Below are positions 57,004 to 64,000 of a stretch of 64,000 bases of DNA, one piece after another. Position 1 is the first letter of the stretch. Each line of letters opens with the position of its first letter. Below the pieces are notes generated by a model. That model did not search any database. It saw only the letters and a program-made list of their open reading frames with translations, and had not been told where the DNA came from. Both the position numbers and the translations under genes were made by a program. Source of the DNA: Diospyros lotus. Taxonomy: Eukaryota > Streptophyta > Magnoliopsida > Ericales > Ebenaceae. The DNA lies in the NCBI RefSeq assembly GCF_014633365.1, contig NC_068345.1, positions 9,308,058-9,372,057 of the forward strand. The letters run 5' to 3'.

Positions 57004-58779
57004 CTGCCAAGATTGTGAATAGCTTGCTTGGTCAGTCTAGCTCTAGTAAAGGAAGACACAGTTGTTGAAAGTCTTCTTCTAGGTAAGATGAGAACTATCT
57101 TGATACTCTTTGCCATCAAATTCAATCTAATAGTCATGAGACAGACTAGAAGCTTGTTCAAGCACTCATGAAGACAACCCTTTTATCGATACCACCCAAG
57201 GAACAACAGTCTTAGTGTAATACGATAACACTTGCTATGCGATCCAAACCAACGCCAGCTATGCCTAGGGCCCCCAAAGTAGGAATAAGGCCTCAAAAAA
57301 ATGAGAAGAGTGAGAGACAAAAGATGGGAGACGTCGCAGAAAGGGAGAGGAGAGCTAGAGGAAACTAGCTGACGCCAGTGGCAATGTTGGAGAAAGAGAG
57401 AGAGAGGGGGGGCGCCGGAGAACGGGGGCAAATGTCAAAGGAGACGCACGTAGGACGACAACAGACTCTAGAGAGAGAGAGAAAGGTGGGGGATGCCAGA
57501 GGTAGAGGATGAGAGGAGACCAAGGGATGCCGAAAGTGGAAGAGACGCAATCACGAGAGAGATGAAAGGAGAAAGAAGATGCTGGAGGACTGAGGACAAG
57601 AGGAAAGAGACCAAAGGATGCTCGACATCAGAGATGGTGGAGGACCAAGAATAGGAGGAACGAGACCAAAGGACACCGAATGGCAAGAGGTGGAGGAGAC
57701 ATGGTCAACTAGTCATGCACTCACACAAGAAAGAGAGAGGGGGGGGTAAAGAGTCTCACTCATCTCTTTTGTCAATGCTGCATTAAGTGTTTAAACTTGA
57801 CAATTGTCAACTAATTGACATTTGACAACATGAGATAAAGAGAGAGACATAAAGAGAAGAAGAAGAAGAAGAAGGGGTTATAATTTAGGTTCAATCATGA
57901 ATAAAAAAATTAAGTAAATTGGCTATATTATTAATTAACAAATATTTACTTTTTAAAATTAAATACAAAAATTTAATTAATGATTTTGTATATCAAAAAG
58001 TAAGAAAAATAAATTTTAAATAATTTTTAATATTTATTTATATTATTAAAGGGTCACCAAACAAATTTCTACCTAGAGCCATAAATACAGTTGAGATGGC
58101 CCTAATCCGAACGGACGGATGAAAAATAGTTGTAACAAAATTAAAACTATCTTTTTATTTGCAAAATAACTATTACTTGACCTCTTTGTAGAAGTAAGGA
58201 GAACCATGTTTTGCTAATGATATTTGACTTACCCTTTATATGTTTTAATGTTCGCAATGTAATGTCTTTTTTGTTGTACGACTCTCCATCTCCCCACATA
58301 TAGAAGGTCCAAAATTTAGTTATCGAAACTCTCAAAAAGAGATCATTATTTTGATAAGCATAGAGGATCTCTATCCAGTCTGTAAATAAATCTAATTTTG
58401 ACAGTCAAGTATGTGTGTCTATCTTAACTTATTTAATATGAACTCTCAAATAAAAAAAAAAAATTATTTCACGAGTAATGAAGAATTGTTGAATTTTGAC
58501 TTAGTAGCTGCTGATGTGGTTTGACTTAGTAGCTGCTGATGTGGTTTGAAGAAGTCAAAATAAAATAGGATTATCCATAACCAATAAATTAGTAAATATC
58601 TGATATTGTTTGTTAGTTGTTTTGCCTGGATATTATGTCATATTATTCTCCACTTTATGCTCATTTTACTTTATATCTTAGCTGTATAAATTGGAGTTTA
58701 CGATTGAATAAAATATATGACTTTTGCTTTGGTATTTTTTTTCATTCCCTTTTCTTTTTTCTTCATAAAATACCAACAA

Positions 58780-58791
58780 TGGTATCAGAGC
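58780..58791 (+). other. Primer-binding site, initiator tRNA-Met type
   Basis: TGGTATCAGAGC one base after the LTR end at 58778. This is the standard copia/TRIM site, so the element is oriented left to right. Confidence 0.9.
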
Positions 58792-58831
58792 CCTTCTTCT
58801 TGAGGGACCTGTGAGATTGAGTAAACCAAAA

Positions 58832-59153
58832 ATGGAGGGCCCAAAGAAATATGCGTTTGTAGATATTTCTCTTGAAGAAACATTACAGAAGAGTTCTTTT
58901 GGAGATTTTGAGGAAACAACTGCGTTACAATCATCAAAGAAAGCTAAGGTTGTGGACCAAGTTTCTCAGAATGGAACTGCTTTTGCACCTGAGGTTGGTG
59001 TTTCTCAAGATTCATCGTCAGCTTGGAAAAAAAGTTCTGGTTTGTCAATGGAAGCTTTGGAAAAAATGATGGAAGATTCAACTATGCAGAAGATAGTTTA
59101 TCCATATCTGCCAGATGAGGAATTCTTCTACATTTAAATGGATGTTGCAGATC
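58832..59153 (+). pseudogene. TIC40-like gene fragment inside the TRIM-like element
   Basis: Open from ATG 58832 to 59137: KKYAFVDISLEETLQKSSF, a Ser-rich linker with VDQVSQNGTA, then MEALEKMMEDSTMQKIVYPYL. Just after, in another frame, come MRNSSTFKWMLQ (to about 59153). The series FVD.SLEET, ALEKMMEDP..QK.VYPYLPEEMRNP and TFKWML is characteristic of TIC40, the chloroplast inner-envelope import co-chaperone, covering the region before and including its first Sti1-like (heat-shock-binding) repeat. The pieces are contiguous without introns, which suggests copying from mRNA. A small deletion near 59115 shifts the frame. No transit peptide, membrane segment or C-terminal Sti1 repeat is present, so it is a fragment, not a working gene. 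Confidence 0.82.
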
Positions 59154-59904
59154 ACAACAATAAGAAGGAGAAGCTAGAGCTGCTGCTTATCAACATAAGG
59201 AGAAGGAGTTATTTTAACTCTACTCAAAAAAACCATATCCATGCTTATGCCCAAAAAAATGCCTATACCCAAAAAAATATGCTTATGCCCCAAAACCCAT
59301 AACCATACCTATGCCTCATAACTATAAAATTATAAAATGCCCATATGCTATATCCAAGACATGCCAAAATTTAAAATTTACATTTGCAGCCTTAAAGTCA
59401 AGGAGGAGTGTTGAATTTTGACTTAGTAGCTGCTGATGTGGTTTAAAGAAGTCAAAATAAAATAGGATTATCCATAACCAATAAATTAGTAAATATCTAA
59501 TATTATTTGTTAGTTGTTTTGGCTGGATATTATGCCATATTATTCTCCACTTTATACTCATTTTAATTTATATCTTAACTGTATAAATTGGAGTTTACGA
59601 TTGAATAAAATAGATTAACCTAATATCAGTATGTGCATCCATGCAAATTAGTTTTGTAAGACATTTTACCATATCCTTTCTATGCGCTAACGATTTGTTA
59701 CCCTTTCTATGATAACCCGCATTATCTAAGGGCACTTTATATCCTGCCCCAAGTTGCATTATCTCAAAGAAGTTATGGTATGTGGTTGATTTTCAATATC
59801 TATAAAAGAAATAGGCTTATTTCCTGGAGGCCATGGTGGCTTCCAAACTCATATGTTAGTTTAGTTTGTCCACTAAAACAAAGATACTAAAGTTTCGGAC
59901 TTAC

Positions 59905-60267
59905 CTGTCAACTTGTTATTTCGAAGGGATAAATCTCTAAGTAATGTAAGGTTCCCAATCTTGTTAGATATGCTGCCTGTGAAATTATTGTCTAACAGAA
60001 TCAAAATTCGAAGGCGTCTACACTCCCATAAGCCAGGCGGAAATTGGCCAGAAAGTTGATTCGAATGAAGATATAGCTCTTCAAGAAAAGGGAGATCAAA
60101 ATGACGGTCCAGGGGCAGATTTCCAGACAAGCTATTGTTTGAGAGATCAATTATTTTCAATGAAGAGATGTTGAAGATAACGGATGGTATATGCCCCGTA
60201 AGAGATCCACTAGCTAAATTCATTTGCTCCAAATTGACAAGATGACCTATCTCCGATGGAATTTCAC
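59905..60267 (-). CDS. LRR receptor-like kinase copy B, exon 2 (five LRRs)
   Basis: 363 bp, same length and same phase-1 splice sites as copy A exon 2 (1946-2308); acceptor TTTGCAG|GT at 60268-60269 and donor G|GTAAGT at 59905/59904. It encodes GEIPSEIGHLVNLEQMNL to NNKLTG, joining GALPEEIG of exon 3 in frame. The frame is intact. Differences from copy A are scattered substitutions concentrated in the solvent-exposed xxLxLxx positions and their surroundings. Confidence 0.88.
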
Positions 60268-62847
60268 CTGCAAAGTTCGCCAAAAGCAACCTAGAAGAAA
60301 GTCTTTGAAGCAATTTGCATGCATGCAGTTACTTAAAGATCTTGAAGCGAAATGTGCTGAAGAGATTTGCAAATCATTTGTCTATTTTCCTGCATCCAAT
60401 AAGGAAAAACTTTACAGAGAAAAAACAGAAATAAAATTGTGAGAAGTTGTCATTAAACAACAGATTGTGTATCAAATTTCTGAATGTATCTGAAACCATG
60501 CCGTCGTTATCTTTTAAACATTTTTCAAAGATCTCCAATTTCTTTAACACCCAATATGGCACGAGTAACTTAACCTTCAAAGTTTCAAAATTTATCATTG
60601 TTTATCAGTTTGGCTTACTATGTTTTCTTTCTTGTAATTTACTCTGAATAGTTTCATCCTCCAATTTATGACCAGAAGCATTATTTAGTAGGAAGTCCAT
60701 TTGGGTTGAAGTGACCACACCTTCTTACCCTGGACCAGAGGCCTCAGAACATTGAACTTAGATCAGTTAGTCTTGTTAGCTCTGAACTTGTTCTTGACTT
60801 CTTTCCCTTGAGGATTCCTTCTAGATATTCGATTTATATAGGGAGGTAATGAATGAGAAGTCAAAAGTAATTCTGGACAAAACCGGTGTCACTAAGCATC
60901 TAATATCAAATAAGAAACTATATGTTATTAGCTTCTAGCTTCATTTTATTGTAGTTAGAGAGGATTCAATTGTAGGACATATGTTTAGAACCGTGGAGCT
61001 AACTCTGAAATCGATATTAAAACTAAAAAATGGACACAACCTCTTTGGACTATCTGAAAACCATTAGCAAGGTAGGTGTTGATTTTATGTGATTCAAAAT
61101 GTGTTTAAATATTTTATCAGAATGTTGGCATGCTGTTTCATGATTTTGAAATGCATATTATATTTGTTTTAATATAATCATATGTCTCATTATATTTGCT
61201 GTTACATGCTGTTAATATAATGAATGTTATTAATTGTTGTGGACTGTTGAGTTTTATTATGGGTTGAGCCTATATCCTTTCATGGTGTTTCCCTTGATGG
61301 CCCGAGCCTATTTTCTGGTCCGTTTGATGCTAATATATAAGGGCTTCCAAACGCCCTAAAATCCAGAACATTCTGATATTTTATCTTGTGTTCTCTCTCT
61401 AAGAAACCCTAAGTCGGCGATTCTTGAAACGAGACACTTTTCGTGAATCCTTCATTCTGATCTCTGTTTCAATCGGTTGTTTGGTTACTTCTATGGTAAG
61501 ATCTGATGGTAAAAACAGTTTATTGCTTAATCTCTATGTGTTTTAATCGCCTGAGGCGTGAGAGGTTATTGACTGATAGAACAGATACTTAGCCCTGATC
61601 ATGAGATCGGTATAGAACAGATCTATCTTGATCTTATTGTTTTTGTTTCTGTTTTTCAGTTGTATTGCAATATTATTTTTCTTTTCGATTTATGATCTTG
61701 TAATCTTTTGTAAACTTGAGATCTAGTGGATTGACTAGAGGCGGAGCCTCTGCCGTGAGTAGGATCTATTGATCCGAACACGTATATCGCTGTGTCTTGC
61801 ATGTATAGTTTTCTGATTTAAAGTTTTTGGTTTTATTGTTTATCGCGCTTGATCTGTGTTTGACCGAGGAATCAAGTTGTTCAAAACCTCCAGTAGGTGA
61901 AGCAGAGGGTATTTTGAGCGTGGAAGTAAGTTCAGAAAGACATTTTTGCATGTCAAGAGATGATGAAGTGGAGACCACTTGTGGTTAAAATCAGAAACAA
62001 GGAGAAGCCTATCGTTTAATCGCATATGACTAGCATTGCACCGACAGCAAGCAATGCAAACACACTCTTGGTTGAGAAGTGAGTTCTGTTAAGAACAACT
62101 TCAAAATTAATGAAAAGCGCCAAACACATGACAGTGATTACACGACTAGAAGTGATAATTTGTAGCTATTTGCTATGAATTCAAGCCAAGTCACTGTCAT
62201 CCCCGGGAAGATTTGCTATTGTTGCAAATTTCAGCAAGCGGCATACATTTTCTTTGCCACGACAAGAACAATGTTATCTCACAAGCAACTGGTTATCACT
62301 TGACCACTCCATATAGCACACGCTCTTGGTTGATAATTATAAAGGATCTTCTGATAATTACAAAAGTTTAGAGTCTAGGACAATAGAGCACAGCAGAAAT
62401 CCAGCATTGGATCTAGGCTATTGACACAAAAGGGAATAGTGGTACAACAATGAAGACCTAATCTGATGTTTTTATTTTTCCTAAAGTGGACGTGAAGGGG
62501 CCTCGTACTGTTGAAATGAAGCTCCATTACCAATAATACATTCAAGCATTTATAAGAACATTACCATGCTTTAAGGAGAAACACAAAATAAGAAGAAGCA
62601 GAGCACCAGGATGGGTTCCTTCATACAAGAAAAATAAAATAAAATAAAAAGGGAACGAGTTCTGAGTTTGTCAAGGAAAGACCTCATGTAGGCTACTCAA
62701 ATTTTTGGCCAATATCCCAACAGCAAATAAATACATGAGCTTTATTTACTACAAGTTACAAAGAGGTAACAATCTAAGTTCAATAATTTTCATTTTTCAG
62801 TTAGCATCTTTAAAGTGTGAATGGAGAGGGGAGGGGGACAACCATAC
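60268..62847 (-). other. Intron 1 of LRR-RLK copy B
   Basis: GT-AG borders, 2.58 kb. Its two ends align with intron 1 of copy A (60268-60620 with 2309-2650, and 62470-62847 with 3530-3958). The middle differs: copy B has an LTR-like insertion (61225-61870) where copy A has the foldback element 2700-3395. Confidence 0.75.
61225..61870 (+). mobile_element. Copia-type LTR-like insertion in intron 1 of copy B
   Basis: TTGTGGACTGTTGAGTTTTATTATGGG near the start, TATA box CTAATATATAAGGGC (about 61330), then CTCTCTCTAAGAAACCCTAAG and a T-rich region. This is the profile of a copia or TRIM LTR. No primer site, second LTR or coding region was found and the exact ends are not clear. Confidence 0.45.
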
Positions 62848-63207
62848 CTTCTAAGTTGTTATGTCCAATATACAATTCATTGAGCATGGTCAGGTTGCCG
62901 ATTTCTCGAGGTATGCTGCCATTAAATTCATTATACGCCAAAGATAAATGCTGAAGATCCCTGCATTGAGATAAAATGGATGGAATTTGTCCGTCAAGGC
63001 GATTTGAGGAAAGATGAAGACGTCGGAGCCGAGGAAGATGGTCACACATATTTACTGGTAGACTACCATCCAAGCTGTTGGATGTGAGGTCAATCTCTTG
63101 CAAAGATGACATGCTGAAGGTGGCAGAGGGCACGAAACCAGTAAGCTCATTATATTTCAAATCCAATGATTTCAAGTGGGAAAGATTACTGATGAGGGAA
63201 TATTTAC
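62848..63207 (-). pseudogene. LRR receptor-like kinase copy B, exon 1 remnant
   Basis: Donor G|GTATGG at 62848/62847 as in copy A. It encodes about five LRRs: SNLSHLKSLDLKYNELTGF, IDLTSNSLDGSLP, LRRLHLSSNRLDGQIPS, and on to IGHNNLEG. The segment from DLKYN to the next LPRLRRL is the part deleted from copy A. At about 63207 the gene sequence ends in a Tat-type LTR, removing the start codon, signal peptide, N-cap and first LRRs. The remaining three exons are open, so the loss of the 5' end is the main lesion seen. Confidence 0.82.
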
Positions 63208-63712
63208 TGGGGGGCAATTTTACTGTACTACCCCTGGGAGGTTACCATTAACTCGGAGCCATGTGTGCCAGTAAAGACCAATATGCGATCGCCACGTGTC
63301 AAGACTTAGGAGCTCCACTTATCTTTATAATCTTTATTATGATTTTGAACTGGAAAGAGATAAAGAAGAAGACTAAGTCAACCAATGATATCTTTAAATA
63401 TCCCAAGAATTATCTCTATTAGGGAAGATTATCTTTTCTCCCCATGGAAAGGGGATCAACCTCTCCTTTTGAAATATATCTTATCTCCTAAGGGAAAGGC
63501 CACGGGACATCTATAAATAGAGGGCAACCTCTACAGGTAGGGGGATTTGATTCCTAAGGGACTCATTGATTATCTTTCATTACTGTTATTATGCTCCTCA
63601 AAAACCCTATGAACTGACTTGAGCGTCGGAGGGATCACGGGGAGCAAGTCCCCACCCCTTTTTGCAGGTACTTGGTCCGAGACAGAAGAAGGTGATCGGC
63701 TCCGCATCATCA
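63208..63712 (+). mobile_element. Tat-type LTR breaking copy B exon 1
   Basis: Starts near TGGGGGGCAATTTTACTG and ends CCGCATCATCA. TATA box TATAAATA lies at 63512-63519, and CTGACTTGAGCGTCGGAGGG, a motif typical of Tat LTRs, at 63615. A primer-binding-like TGGCGCCCACCGTGGGGCC follows at 63715-63733, so this is the 5' LTR of an element pointing right. The left boundary is set by the loss of LRR sequence and is good to about 15 bp. Confidence 0.7.
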
Positions 63713-64000
63713 ATTGGCGCCCACCGTGGGGCCTTCGTCTTTTACTTCTGTTTTCCAAGTACAATTTCAAGCCGTAGGAGGCACAAAAAATATTAAAAGA
63801 GAAACAAGCGTACCCATTATGCAATCAACACGTTCGTGTAATTGAGTTGAATAGATTTCCTACGGCTTGAAATTGTACTTGGAAAACAGAAGGAAAAGAC
63901 GAAGGCCCCACGGTGGGCGCCAATTGATGATGCGGAGCCGATCACCTTCTTCTGTCTCGGACCAAGTACCTGCAAAAAGGGGTGGGGACTTGCTCCCCGT
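63637..64000. repeat. Large inverted repeat (143-bp arms, 78-bp loop), open at the window edge
   Basis: 63637-63779 and 63858-64000 are reverse complements with a single mismatch seen by eye (A at about 63743 against C-equivalent in the other arm) and no gaps. The arms contain the end of the Tat LTR, the TGGCGCC primer-binding region and the first ~60 bp of internal DNA. The right arm reaches the last base of the window, so it continues beyond. The loop is 63780-63857. Confidence 0.9.

Larger units (their letters stand above)
58487..59612 (+). mobile_element. TRIM-like copia element with captured gene
   Basis: 5' LTR 58487-58778 (TGTTGAATTTTGAC ... AATACCAACA), one base, then primer site TGGTATCAGAGC (58780-58791, exact initiator tRNA-Met type). 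About 620 bp of internal DNA follow, then the polypurine tract AAGGAGGAG directly before the 3' LTR at 59409. The 3' LTR matches for about 204 bp and is cut at 59612. The 5' LTR has a 26-bp tandem duplication (GACTTAGTAGCTGCTGATGTG at 58498 and 58524) absent from the 3' LTR. No gag or pol is present; the inside holds a host gene piece. It lies in intron 2 of copy B in the opposite orientation. Confidence 0.88.
57004..59904 (-). other. Intron 2 of LRR-RLK copy B (2.9 kb, filled with repeats)
   Basis: GT-AG borders (GTAAGT at 59904-59899, TTGGCAG at 57004). The left part, 57220-58110, is a repeat with GC/GA-rich core that begins near TATGCCTAGGGCCCCC and ends near AGAGCCATAAATACAG; parts are shared with intron 2 of copy A (1381-1860). 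The right part holds the TRIM-like element 58487-59612. Confidence 0.75.

Noticed and set aside
63570..63824. 84-codon minus-strand frame
   Set aside because: Reverse reading of the Tat LTR end and primer-binding region, within the palindrome.

Overview
The window looks like a repeat-dense pericentromeric or accessory segment of a plant nuclear genome, most likely a woody eudicot (low confidence on the clade). The evidence is AT-rich intergenic DNA, spliced LRR-XII receptor-kinase genes with GT-AG introns, Ty3/gypsy elements of the Tat and chromovirus types, long TGTAAC...TTACA solo LTRs, CACTA ends and a degenerate plant 5S rRNA sequence. No bacterial-style operons, CRISPR arrays or organellar genes were seen.

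Host genes: two copies of one LRR receptor-like kinase gene lie on the minus strand at opposite ends. Copy A (1946-4700) keeps the start codon, signal peptide and first two exons; its kinase exons, if present, lie left of base 1 beyond an LTR that ends at 1380. Copy B (54499-63207) keeps exons 2, 3 and 4 with an intact non-RD kinase, but its 5' part is cut off by a Tat-type LTR at about 63208. The splice sites of A and B agree to the base.

Mobile DNA, left to right: a gypsy-type LTR end (1-1380); a foldback element with a GC-rich core in intron 1 of copy A (2700-3395); two head-to-head copies of a TIR element (4740-8848) split by a copia-like solo LTR (6721-8281); a Tat-lineage element on the minus strand (8849-19968) carrying an antisense Transposase_28-like gene with its own TATA box, introns and poly(A) signal; a TIR element (21778-22668); a solo LTR with perfect 5-bp target duplication (24587-27105); a third TIR element copy and a CACTA end (29433-30586); a 5S rRNA pseudogene (30733-30844); a Tat-type LTR fragment (31090-31790).

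The centre is a five-level nest: a complete chromovirus (32260-53170, target duplication ACTAG) holds a CACTA element (34852 to about 49838), which holds a solo LTR (39298-46020, AAGAA), which holds a solo LTR (39970-44368, TTCAT), which holds a solo LTR (41348-43607, CATTG/CCTTG). The CACTA also carries a broken fragment of a STRUBBELIG-family receptor kinase. In intron 2 of copy B sits a small copia-type, TRIM-like element (58487-59612) that has picked up an intronless piece of a gene closely resembling TIC40. The right edge (63637-64000) is a near-perfect 143-bp inverted repeat made from the end and primer-binding region of a Tat LTR.

Working picture: an LRR-RLK duplication eroded and spread apart by insertions. 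Most transposon coding regions are decayed, and many stops are explained by C-to-T changes at methylated sites.
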